From assembly GCA_905331475.1 (NCBI GenBank), contig CAJNYU010004617.1, positions 8,036 to 72,035 of the forward strand: a stretch of DNA of 64,000 nt, read 5' to 3'. The position numbers and the translations under genes are program-made. The notes below the pieces were generated by a model, which worked only from the letters and a program-made list of their open reading frames with translations, had not been told where the DNA came from and searched no databases. This stretch comes from Rotaria socialis (lineage: Eukaryota > Rotifera > Eurotatoria > Philodinida > Philodinidae). This document shows positions 47,449-59,471 of this stretch, one piece after another. Position 1 is the first letter of the stretch. Each line of letters starts with the position of its first letter.

Positions 47449-50427
47449 ATTTTGTTGAAATAAAATAGTATAAGAATATCATTTTTGAATGCTATATATA
47501 GTCGTTATATATAGTTAATCAGAATTTTGTTTAGTAATAGCAATTATATGTGATCATAATTCTGCTTCCAAAGCAGAATTTTCATTCCCACATAGATCTA
47601 GAATTATATAACCATCCCACATCGTTTACCAATTTAATTTATGTGGCGAGTAGAATTCGTGTATTCTGCCACAGTTGATACGAAACAAACGTTTAGAGAA
47701 TAAAATATCACGTAAACAACTAAATTTATATACTAGTACCTTAACAATACAGAATCTCATAGAATTCTGCTCTATAAGAATTGATTTCTTGAAAAAATTT
47801 GTAAGCCCACATTATTCTGAATTCTGCTTGTTTGTGGCATTCTGCAACTGCTGCCAAACCAAAGCCACCATGCAATTGTACATAATTATGAAAAATGAGA
47901 ACTAATCCGTTGTTCTCTTTGGTTAATCTGGATATGTGCTCGATTCTGTGTAAAGATAGATTTGTGATAGTATACATGTAGGGTGTCATTTTACCCACAC
48001 GCTCAAGATTTTTAATAAAAATCTAGAATGATATTTGTAGCACAGTCATATACTCTGTCTTTTCTAAAAATAAATCGTTGTTTTTTTAGAACTAAATAGT
48101 AATTTATGGTCAGTATTCTATGAATCCAATGAACAAAATATTCGTCGATGATAAAATTCCAAATCAATTTTCGAAAATAAAATAATGAAAACAGTAGACG
48201 TTTGAATTAAGACAAGTTAATAGAATTACTCTTCATTCGTAAGACTTATTTATAATTCAACATGAAACAATAGCGCAAATATATTAAATTTGATTAATAG
48301 CAAATTAATATAGTGACTAATGCTATCTTTTAATGAAAAATTAGTACTAGTCTTACATGAAAAAATAAGTATTAGTACACAAGAAAACTAAATACAAAGT
48401 ATTAGTTGAGTAATATTTGATGGAATATATTAAAAGTATGAAGTAATCGTTTACGTAATAATTTAGATTATTAAATTACTATTGGTTCATCGTTCCTTGC
48501 TTAGAAATCATACTAAATTAATTTTATTAAGAAAACTTTTTGAAAAATCTATAAGAGTAGTTTCGACAGAACGATTACGTCGCAGTTTCTTCACAACATT
48601 GCATTTAGTGTTTTCGCTACTTGAAAGTACTTTAGATGACTGAAACAGTCATTGATTGACCCATAACTTTCTGTCCTTTTTAAATATGGACTCAGAAATT
48701 TTATAGCTATTATTGCGCCAAATTTTTTAGAGAATCTTGTTATGTATGGAACAATCAGTTTATATAGAGAATGGTTATATTTGTAGAACAGAGACTATTG
48801 TGTACAAATCTTCATGCCGAATTGTTGACAAAAACTCAATTTTTCAAAAAAATAATAAAGATACTACAATGAAAATTTTACTGTTGAATTTCGGCTTCTA
48901 ATAGAAAATGTATGGAGTAGTTTTTGCACAAATTCGTTTGTATGATCTTTGAAAGCTAATTTCAATAATCATTAGCAAAAACAAATACAATGTTTTTGAG
49001 CTCATATTTGACAAATGCAAAAATTCTCGTTTTAATCTGTTGTTCGTTATTTTCTCGGAAGACTAACAGAACAAACATGTTCTCTCAAAATTTTCGACCC
49101 ACCCGCCGTTTACTTTGTATATAATTAGTCATAATAGGATAAAGAAAAAAGAAAGAGTGTATACCAGCGTGATGCAGCGTTATCATGTCCCGTGATATAG
49201 AATTGGCAAATCGGTAGATACTCACGAGGCGTTTTCTTAGTTGAACTCTTCTTCAGAATGATTATTTTGCGGAAAGTTTAGCATTAAAGTATTCATACCA
49301 AATCAACTTTTAATGTTGTTGCATCATCGAAATTCGAAATGAGAATTTTATATTCAGCTTTATTCTAGCAACGTATTTTAGTACAGTAACTTTATCAAAC
49401 TTGTCCGTAATTAGAAACATGAAAAGCTCATAAAAGTTGCACCATTTCATATGAATATTATAAAATAAAATGCTCTTTCGTTCATTTTATCTAAAGAAAC
49501 TTATAATTTATTGTCCGAGTCCGGCATGTACGTAGAATAGTCGTTTAGCTGATGAATAGTTTTACAGGTATTCCTACAGAAGCACTCGACATTCAACGAT
49601 TATTTTGAAAGATAATAAACTGAATGAATGCATGAATCATTATGAAAACAATTCTAATACTTAAATAAAACAGCAACTTTATTAGATCCAAAGTTAACAA
49701 GTGAATATCATGCTCGAACAACTATTATAAAATAATTTTTCCTTTATTTAAATGCAAATAAAATTTAGTTTGTTCATCAACTTAGTATATGTGATTTCTA
49801 GCGATGCCGTTCATGGCATGCTGATATCGATTTTCAGATGTCAACATTTTAGTCAATTTGATGGACGAGTGCTAATGAGCACTTGTTCAATGGCAAATGG
49901 TCATAAAAAATAAATACCTCTATTCTCATGTTAAAAACGTTTTTGCATCTTCACAAGTTGAAATTCAAATGAATGAATAATAATTGTTACAAGATTTTGT
50001 TCTCTCAATCGAAAACGAAGATGACATTCGATTTTCTTCTGATAGCATTGAATTGAAAAAAGCAAAAATAAAAAGGCGTATATTTTCATTTGCGTCTTAT
50101 TTTGCTAGTGTATTCTAGATATGAAGATGAATTCCGAATGCGATAACATTAAAACGAAATTTGTCATCATTTTCTTTGTCCTTCGATATCATTGATGATG
50201 AATCAGTATCAACTATGTCCAAGTTTCTCTTCGTCTTGTTTTATCAACTGTGTTAGCTACAACACAAGTGACGATAAGTCAACAAATATTCATTTTTCTT
50301 GTTGCACTATTCCTTATCATATATTATAATATTTCATATTACATTTATAAAATAAGTGTGTGTAGCTACTTTTTTTTAGTTTGAAAACTTTTGTCAGCCT
50401 TTTCACAACAATAATAAACCGTACGCA
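47449..50427. other. 3-kb AT-rich intergenic region
   Basis: No gene supported. A short hairpin (AATTCTGCTTCCAAAGCAGA near 47559) and several ATTCTG words around 47640-47850 suggest an old repeat. The right part is the upstream region of the second tetraspanin gene. Confidence 0.5.
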
Positions 50428-51239
50428 ATGGTACATCTATCAGGTGGATCGAGTGTTATGAGAGGAGTGCTACTTGTTCTGAACGTATTGTTCGTCATTA
50501 TTGGTCTTGTCCTCATTGGTGTTGGTATTTACATCAAAGTTGATAACAATTTTGCATCGATTCTCAGCAAACTAACTACTGACGGATCTCTCGAAATAAA
50601 AACCATAGGGTTTTTAGCTTTCGTTATGATTGGTGGCGGTGTATTTACTCTTCTCATTGCATTGTTGGGTTGTATGGGTAAGTTTTTTGCTAAATAGAAG
50701 AATGAAATGTCATATTCGTTTTATCTCTTCGTATAGGAGCACTATGGGGACAACGATGCCTTTTATATTTGTATGCTATAATTTTGTTTCTTTTGATGAT
50801 CCTCGAATTAGTTGGCGTTATCTTGGCAGTGGTTTACAAAGGAAAACTTAAGAAATATATTGAGGAACCTTTGTTCAAAGTATTGGATGATGCTTTGAGC
50901 AAAAACCCTCCTGCTAAAGATGTAATATCAGGTTTCGAAGAATTGGAAAAGGCTATGAAATGCTGTGGTGTCCATAATATCTCGGATTACGAACGACACG
51001 CCTATAAGCCAAAGTCTCCTGCATGTAAAAATCCAAAAGCTGTGGGCTGTTCTGAAGCTATTATTGATTGGTTCAACAAGAATTTACCCATAATAGGGGG
51101 TACATTAGGTGGTATTTTAGTAGTTGAACTTTTTGGTTTAATTGGTGCTTGTGTATTGGCTTCAATAATAAAAAGGTCGGGTAGCGACTATTCAACAGGT
51201 CCACCAATGCCGAAATTTATGAGAGGTGGTCGTAATTAA
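50428..51239 (+). CDS. Tetraspanin, two exons
   Basis: Exon 1 is 50428-50677 and exon 2 is 50737-51239, with a 59-bp GTAAGT..TATAG intron; the product is 250 residues. TM1 ('GVLLVLNVLFVIIGLVLIGV'), TM2 ('IGFLAFVMIGGGVFTLLIAL') with the typical 'GCMGAL' turn, TM3 ('LYAIILFLLMILELVGVILA') and TM4 ('GTLGGILVVELFGLIGACVL') are clear. The large extracellular loop carries 'KCCGVHNISDY' plus two further cysteines in 'PACKNPKAVGC', a compact loop with four cysteines. The intron sits at the same place as in the tetraspanin at 40-41 kb (after TM2, before the G-C/A-x segment), though the sequences differ strongly. AATAAA polyadenylation signals begin at 51238 and 51243. Confidence 0.92.
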
Positions 51240-51540
51240 TAAAATAAACTTTTCAACAGTGAAACAAATAAATAAATAATTGATGTTTATGTTATTTTTA
51301 TTTTTATAACTTTTGTTTTTGCGTCGGTGGTGAATAACAGGGAAAAGAAAAAGAAAAAGAAAGAGTAACCAAAAACATTGCATCACTGACTATGTCGAAT
51401 AAGTAAATAAATGTTAAAATACATAGATCATAATAGATAAAAATGAAGGTTATTATAATTTATTCGCATATAATTTTAATAAAATCATCATGGTTATTAT
51501 TTTTCATTCATTCACTACAAAAGTATTTTAATACTTGTTC

Positions 51541-52937
51541 CTATTTTTGACGTTTAGTTATACCCTCTTTTAATTGTCGATATAATACATAGCGATCTTT
51601 ACCGATGACAGAGCTCTAAAACAAAACAAAAACAATATAAATTTTATCAATAGTTAAAAAGAAAATCATTTGAACGTACCGTATATAAATCAAGTCCATT
51701 CATATCTCCTCGTAAATTAGTTACAGGATTACGAAAAAGCAGACGACAGCTAACGGGCATTTCATGACCATTTGCATTTGATTCATTCTATTAAGAGAAA
51801 AATTTATGTTTAGGATGTTATCTATCAAAATCAAAGTAAAAGTAATATTTTTTTTATAAACGAAAACTTATAGAATAATCTTCGTAAAATCTTTAGTCAT
51901 TTATTTTTCCTACATGATGAATTTTTTTAAGCAAAAATGTTTTTCATTCCATTGATCAATTTAATTCTAAGTAACAGGATAGCATCTCTCTAACAGTAAA
52001 AGATAATAATAACTAGATTTAATGTGAATCTCATTCAAATTGAATTCTAACAACTGAAAAATATATATGAAAATAAAATTTATTGTATAAAAAAATTAAG
52101 TTCTTAGCTATGATCTTATACAATGAATTATTTTTTCTTACATATAGTATTATGACACGATTTTATCTTACCATTGGTGGCAAATGCATGCCTAGGCTGA
52201 AACTAAGTTCATTAAGATCGTCAACAAAAACTACAAAAGAAAACAATTTAGAACGACATTTCTTCATAAGTTTTCTTCCTACCTCGAAAGATGAGATTTA
52301 ATGCTTCGTAAAAGTCTTTTTCAAGTCTTTCGCCAAGAATCATTACTTCAAGATCTTTAATTGGTGTCTAGAAAGAAAAAATGAATGAATTTTTTCTTAG
52401 TTGAAAAAATCCAATAAAATAAAGCAACTCACAAGATGAATTATTATACGAACATTTCCAATCGGTATTGTTAAACCTAATGCTTGATGAATATATACAT
52501 AATCATTAAAATAATTCTTTCCATTATTCATTTGTGCATAAAGACGAGCACCTTGTCGTATTCGTTCAATATTTCCATAGTAAATATCGTAACCTAAACT
52601 AACTTGAAGATGCGTATGTACTTGTGATGCGCCACTTTTAGGCATTGCATCCCAAATCATTTCTGGACATGTATACATTGATTCAATTGAATAAGCTTTT
52701 TGAAACCATTCTTGTGCTAATTTGAACATATCACCGATTTCATCTTCTGTTAGATGTAATGTATCATGATTGCGGGATACAATTAATGTATGCCAACGAT
52801 CATATTTAAAGGTGTTTGCTGCAGTATATGAAAGAGAATGTTCTAGACGTCCAAATGCATCTTCAGCTGTTGAATTAAGATAGTTTTTTCCACAAAAGTC
52901 ACAATTTTTTTTACTTTCTTCCATCAATTGCAACGTA
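51541..52937 (-). CDS. HIT-superfamily nucleotidyltransferase, GalT-like branch, five exons
   Basis: Exons 52937-52433, 52367-52283, 52230-52172, 51787-51680 and 51615-51541 join in phase to a stop at 51541. From the first ATG (52924) the product is 272 residues. 'CDFCGKNY' (Cys8, Cys11) gives a CxxC pair like the zinc site of galactose-1-phosphate uridylyltransferases. 'SQVHTHLQVSLG' (His103, His105, Gln107) fits the HxHxQ active-site motif of GalT and Ap4A phosphorylase relatives rather than the HxHxH of true HIT hydrolases. A nucleotide-transfer or phosphorolysis reaction is likely; the substrate is unknown. The first exon begins right after a TTTTTTTTAG acceptor-like string, so an upstream coding exon may exist and the start is uncertain. 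Confidence 0.7.
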
Positions 52938-53990
52938 CTAAAAAAAACGGAATATAAAAACTAAAGGAGAAAAAATTTGTTTTTCTACAATCAGACAAGA
53001 TATAAGATATGCAAGAATTTAGCGACATGCAAGAGGTATCAATAAAAACAAACATATATGTCAGTATACAAGCTTGAATCAAGTCAAACTTAAATTATAA
53101 TTTGCGATTTCCTATGAATAACTTGTTAGGGAATAGTTGATTTCTACACAAAAATACAAATAATTGGAAAAAAATTGATTTGAAGACTTAAGAGATAAAA
53201 ATAAAATTCCGCTGATTCCTTCGATGTATTTACAAGCCATTTGTCAGTCAAAATAAATGATAATAATACTTGATAATCAGCAAGTTTACTCTAGAATCAA
53301 GTGACGTAGATACATTTTAGCATATTGTCTTTCAACTGAAATGAATGCTTAAAAATTCAAAGTAATATATGACATATTTTTATTATCGAAAACAATGAAC
53401 TCTCATAGATTGACCGACAGGAAAAGTATAAACTGATTGCGTCTAGTCTGTTGTAGCCTTCAAAGAATAGAAAAAAAATGATTATTATACCTATTGTATT
53501 GTGAAACTTTGCAATTGTAAAAATAGTTGAACACAAAACAATCTAGTAAAGAGTCGTCGAATGCGAATACTGTTTATTCTTCAATTGATTTTTACATCAA
53601 ATATCAGTTTTGAGGGCTCTATAGACATGTAATAAGCAACTGATCGTAGTCTTATATGTTACTGATTTATGTTTAAGCCAAAACAAGAAGGCATAAAATT
53701 AATCTCATATTTTCTCTCAATGTATCATCAAGATGATGAGTTGGATTGAAAATATCTAAGAAAAAATCTATTTAATTCAATCTATCTTAATTATTAAATT
53801 TTAAAAACTTTTTTAAACTTCATTTTTTTGCCAAAACTAACTTTAATTACGACTAATCCACAGACAGAAGACCTATTGAAAAACAAAATCTCTCAACTAA
53901 TATTTAACTTGACGTTAGCATATCTTTTGATTCAAGTTTGATAGTTGACATATATATATTTCCTTAGCTACAATATTGACTATAACCGTA
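52938..53990. other. Intergenic or intronic AT-rich DNA
   Basis: No recognised gene. If the GalT-like gene has a further 5' exon it should lie here or beyond, but I could not find one with a matching donor and frame. Confidence 0.4.
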
Positions 53991-54723
53991 CTAAGTTTCG
54001 GCGGATTGTTCACTTTTAGTTTGTGGACGTCGACTTCGCATATAATTATATAACATCTCTTCATGTGTATGACGATTGTAAATTTTAATTATACGCTTTA
54101 AATAATAAATATTGTTTTTATAAATTTTCTCTCAATTCAGTTACAGAACAATATTTTTAATAGTGAAATTTATTTACTTGATTTTTGATTTGTTCGACAA
54201 GTTTTGCGTCTTTATTAAAATATTGATTGATTTTCTGTAAATAAACTGGTGATATTTTTAATGGACCATGAATTTCTTCAAGACGAAATATTGCGTCAAA
54301 TTTTTGAACAAAATCTCTATTTAGTAAAAACCAGAAAAGTTTCATATAAATAAAATCATTTTGTTTTTTTGAAAATTGATTTACTGGCAAATTTGATTTG
54401 TTGATAAACGAGCATTATTTAAATATTTTGGAATATTACCTACAGCTAAGTTATCTGAACGTTGCTTTATTTTGAAGCAATTTTTTTTAAACCATATCTA
54501 AATATGAAAATGCAGTTTTAAAAGCGTTTTCTTTAATAAAAATAACTACCGATGAATATTCATTTGGTAAAATTCTAAATTTATCATTTTTTAGTTTTGT
54601 TGATGTCAACAATGTTGATTGTAATGGTAGATTTAGTACAAAATAATATTGATAAATTGAAATTACAACACAAAAAGTTATAATAAAAAGCAAACACATC
54701 AATTGAAGTCGTCTTGACTGCAT
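53991..54723 (-). CDS. Unrecognised type II membrane-type protein, model incomplete
   Basis: The minus-strand frame at 54723 begins with a basic end and one hydrophobic segment ('LMCLLFIITFCVVISIYQYY'), typical of a signal anchor. Further exon-like pieces follow: 'NRDFVQKFDAIFRLEEIHGP' up to 'NQ' (exon end 54178, donor GTAAAT), joined across an 82-bp intron to 'RIIKIYNRHTHEEMLYNYMR', ending at TAG 53991-53993. How the first and middle pieces join is unclear: the only introns I can place would be very short, so this may be a decaying gene. The shape would suit a Golgi transferase, but no catalytic motif is visible and I do not assign a function. Confidence 0.4.
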
Positions 54724-55834
54724 TACTGTACGTAATTTACGGTTCGTATGAGTAATTATTCGAAAGATGATGTATTTGAAAGACTAGAGTGAAAAGAAAC
54801 AAAGATCAAATTAAAGCGAATTCATAAAAAGTTGAATTTAAATAGCAGCAAGATTAATTTTATTTTTTACAATCACCAATACAATTAGTTTAGTGCTGTT
54901 TTCTTTTTTAAATTTCCTATCTTACAGGAGGAAAAGCCACAGGATTACAGCAAAGTATAAGTTAAGATTTATTTTGAAATCATTTTTAATTCTATCTTCA
55001 ACTTTTTATGTTTATCACTCGTCTTAGTAAGTGATTGTTATTGAAAGATTTCCATAGAATGAAAAATAATTTTAAAAAATTCTGAAAACTACATTTCATA
55101 TTCTGTATTTAACTGATGCATCAACTAATTTTACCCCTATATAATTATTTCTATTCGATTGAACATTGAAAATACAAAATGAAAATAAAATGCATAAAAT
55201 TCACAGATTAAAAAAGTTGTACCAATTACCTCGAAGACATATTATGAGATGTACTTGGAAGATTTATCAAATAACTACAAACAATCTGCAGTAATAAACA
55301 TGATATTGGGTTTATATCTTGAAAAAAATTTAAACTGACGATTATATCATGAAATCTGATCCATCCGTTGTTAGCGTTGCAATTGATAGACCAACAGAGA
55401 TATTTAATACTTATTTAACCTAAACAGCGACCTCAATTTTTGAATCGTCAATGAAAGAACCAATTGATATTTGTTCCGTTCATTCAAAAGATTACTCATT
55501 CATTCCTTTAGTAATGGTATGTAAGTAACCTCTTTAATTCTGTCAAATAAAGGAGAGAAACGGTCAACAGATCAACCACTATGAAACACATGTACGACAC
55601 CGAGCTCATTTCGTTCATGTTTATTCTACTATTGATTCAAGTCTTAGGATGCGTCAACAGAACCTCGGGCACGCGTCCATGTTAACTATTTACTGAAATA
55701 TCATTAGTTTTTGTTTTTTTTATTGATGCCAGATTATTTATGAACGTGCAAGTTAATGACAGTTACTTTTGAATGTACGTGACTATGTATTGCTTCTGGT
55801 AGCATTTATATACATTTTAAATAGATGGATAGAT

Positions 55835-55869
<35 letters not shown>

Positions 55870-56509
55870 AAGAAAAGAGATGGCATACTTTTATTTCATT
55901 TCTAGATATTAACTTGACAAAAACAACTTTATCTTTTTTCAAAACATCAAGTTTGCATTACCAAGTAAGTTTGTGTATTATAGTCTCTTAGACTACGAAT
56001 TATATAATGTAAAACTAAACTACCGATATCTCTTGATAATTTTACTTTTTCATGCGACAAATACAACGTTGATGAATAGTCTAGAACAAGAAAATTTTTT
56101 AATTCACTCTTCGTTTAGGGACTTCTACTTTTTTTATTGAATGTTTTCCTTAGAGTTCACTGAAGTTTGCGTGGTGGCGTGAGTTCATTAATCCTAGATT
56201 ATGAACGTGACTCAAGAGATTTAGCTCACATTTGATTGGTAACCTTTACTTACTATTGATAAGGAATAAGAGAAAACTATTACGACATGATTATTAAGAA
56301 TAATAATCTCTGAATTATCTTCTTGAATGATAGTCATCGTTACCGCATTTGAAAACCTTAAGAAGCAACAAGAATAATAACATGTTTCCACAGCATTAGC
56401 TGGCACGTAACGCTATTATTTCTATCTGAGAACGTTACTTTGACATTATTTTAAGTGATGATGAGAATAATATAAATGAAATATTGTATAAAATTTCTTT
56501 TATTTAGGA
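54724..56509. other. Intergenic DNA with GAAA/GA microsatellite
   Basis: No gene seen in 1.8 kb. A GAAA tract changing into GA repeats lies at about 55835-55880. The right end is the upstream region of the CAP gene; a TTTATTTAG acceptor-like string just before 56510 suggests a 5' untranslated or short coding exon further upstream. Confidence 0.45.
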
Positions 56510-58024
56510 ATGGATACATCTGTAAAACGTCTTGATAATTTGAATATTCGTCTTGAATCTGTTGCAAATAACTTACAATCATCTTCTGGTAAAACTGGTA
56601 CAAGTCATAAGAATTCATCCAATGAACATGTAGATAATTTACCTGTTTTGCGTGATTATAATGCCATTATAAATGATAGTCTTGCGTCATTTGTGACACA
56701 TTCTCGTAAAATTGGTGGCGAAGTATCAATAATGATTGATCACGTTGCACGACTATTTGTTGCTCAACAAGAATTTCTTCGACAAGCTATACAAACTAAA
56801 AAACCGGCTAATAATCAACAAATCGCAGAATTTGTTAAGCCACAATCAAATGAAATTGAAACAATTGCTGGTAAATAGAAGTTTTAAATTCATTTTGCAA
56901 ATATTTTCAAAAAAGTCTTCTTTTAGCTTTTACAAATAAAAATCGTAAATCAATATTATTCAATCATTTATCATCGATTTCTGAAGGTATTCCAGCATTG
57001 GGTTGGATTCTCATTTCACCGACACCGGCTCCATATATTAAAGAAATGTTAGATGCTGCACAATTTTATACGAATCGAGTATTGAAAGATTTCAAAGAAA
57101 AAGATCCTATTCATGTCGAATGGGTTAAACAATGGATAAAAATCTTAAATGAATTGCATGCATACGTTAAACAATATCATACAACTGGTTTAGCTTGGGG
57201 CACATATAATCAACGTGATTCAAGTGCTTTTGTTCGAAGTGCACAACCACCTTCTGCTCCTACGTGTTCATTTTCCAATTTGCAAATTATCGATAGTTCA
57301 TCACGAACAGGAGTTATGCATTCAATTAATTCTTTAGGTACAACTGCAACATCTCATTTAAAAAAAGTACCCGATGAACTTAAAGTTTCTAAAAATCCCC
57401 ATTTGAAAGAACAACCCATTGAACGATCAAATAAATTTCAAGTGAGTTAATTTCTTTCCTAAATTAAAAAAAACACTGTTCTAGACAAAAGCAAGCTTCA
57501 TTTAGACAAATGTGTCAAATAATTCACCGAATTCAACTGTGAATCCGCCCAAATTAGCTCTTGAAGGTAATAAATGGATAGTTGAGTATTATTCCAATCG
57601 AGCAGATTTAAAAATAACAGAAACCAGTATGAGACACACGGTGTATATTTATAAATGTTCAAATACAACAATAACAATTCAAGGTAAAGTTAATTCGATT
57701 GTACTTGATCAATGTACAAAAGTTGGCATACAATTTACATCTGTTGTATCATTGATTGAATTTATTAATTGTCGTGGAATGAAAGCACAAGTATTGGAAA
57801 ATGTACCAACAGTTCAAATTGAAAAAACTGATGGATGCCATATTTATTTATCTAAAAGTTCATTAAGTACAGAATTTATAACTTCTAAATCATCGGAAAT
57901 GACAATTAATGTTCCATGCGGTGATGGAGAATATAAAGAATATCCAATACCAGAACAATTTAAAACATATTTACAAGGTGGAAAACAACTTTGTACTGTA
58001 CCGAATGAATCATCAGGTGTTTAA
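56510..58024 (+). CDS. CAP: Adenylyl cyclase-associated protein (CAP), actin-recycling factor
   Basis: CAP releases cofilin-bound ADP-actin and recharges monomers. Exons 56510-56870, 56927-57441 and 57506-58024 join in phase to 464 residues. The amino end has the RLE motif-like 'LDNLNIRLESV'. The helical domain follows ('NHLSSISEGIPALGWI', 'DAAQFYTNRVLKDFKEKDP', 'HTTGLAWGTYN'), then a WH2-like segment ('LKKVPDELKVSKNPHLKEQ'), and the carboxy beta-helix (CARP) domain with 'YIYKCSNTTITIQGKVNSI' and 'IEKTDGCHIYLSKSS', ending 'PIPEQFKTYLQGGKQL'. The polyproline tract that normally separates helical domain and WH2 is reduced to 'PPSAP'. The AG just before the ATG leaves open an extra upstream exon. 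Confidence 0.93.
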
Positions 58025-59471
58025 TGTGAAATTTTATTAGAAATGACAATTTAAAATACTTATATTATGTTATTCATATCTTGTTTATCTCTCACATTCC
58101 TCTGTTTTGTTTATCTTAACATAATCTTTAAAAAAACAATATGCATTGCAGTTTTTCCGATGATTTTCAAAAATTTATTAAAGGAAAAATATATATGATG
58201 ACTCGAATACGTAAATTAGTTTCTTCGGAAGGGGTCTTATAAATACTCCTAAAAAAGATTCCTTTTTTTTCGAAGGAGACGCCATTGAAATATTGCGCTA
58301 CCAGAGCTCTAAAATATATTGATCAATAAGTATAGTACAAATCTTTGAGGGTTTCATGAATTGAGATTTGGAGAATGAAATTTCTCTCATGAAAATTGTT
58401 TTTATTTACGAGATGATTCTTATTTCCAAGATTATTTGAGTTATTGCATGACTCGGGAAAAATATCTATCAAATTATATTTATTCAATGGCAATCCAATT
58501 GAAGCCATGATCGAACTCGTGAAGAGCAACACGATCGACGTCGATATCAACTATTACATAAATAAAATCAGTTGTTCTATCGAAATATGCAAATTTTCGG
58601 TACTGTATCATTAATATTGAAAATTTATGATCTCTGGATAACATTGATCTACTGCTTTTATGACGAATTTCATTTGAAAGAGTTCTTCTAATATAGCTTC
58701 ATCACGAGTGATATATAGAATATCCGATTGAATTTGAAGACATATTTCACTCGAAATGAGTTTCAAAATTTCGACCGAGCAACCAGTAGAGAAATAAACT
58801 GAAATAAGAATCCATCGAAAACTGAGTGAACTCTATCTTTAGAATGAAACTAACTCAGCTGATATAAGACATGTAAGTACATTGTCTAATTCAAGAACAC
58901 CATTTGTTCAGTACAGTAAAAACATGTATCATAATTTTTTCAAATTTAAAATAAAGTTTTCTTTCAGAAGGATTCCGTAGAAAATTATGTTTCCAAAATA
59001 ACATCCTCTTCAGCTTTCTTTGAACTGAAAGAGATCTTATAAATTCATCCATAGTAGAAATTTTTATGGAGTAGGAAGATCGACACTGTTTTAATTCGAA
59101 GATAAATAACCACATGTATTATAATAAGATTTCATTAGATGTTCAAGAATGACATGCCATTTTGTGAACTGAGAAATTCTCTAACTACTACTTTTAAGTA
59201 TCGGTTCATTCTATTAGAAAAAATTAAATGATTTTGAATTGAATAATTGTGATTAAATCATCGATGGCCAGCAGATAGATAGACTCGTAAGACTTTTCTA
59301 AGAAACAAAACAATAAATTAGCAGATTATGAACTTAATTATTCTGTTTACTTAAAATATGCGGCTTATTGCGCCACCTTTATATCGTTTGGTTTTGTATT
59401 AGTTATTGGTTAGATGAAACTAATTTCGAAGGAAAGAAATCTAATGGTTAAAGCCATTCAACGTTTTGAAA
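58025..59471. other. Intergenic DNA between CAP and M1AP-like genes
   Basis: No supportable gene. The short plus-strand run just before 59472 is the 5' flank of the M1AP-like gene. Confidence 0.45.
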
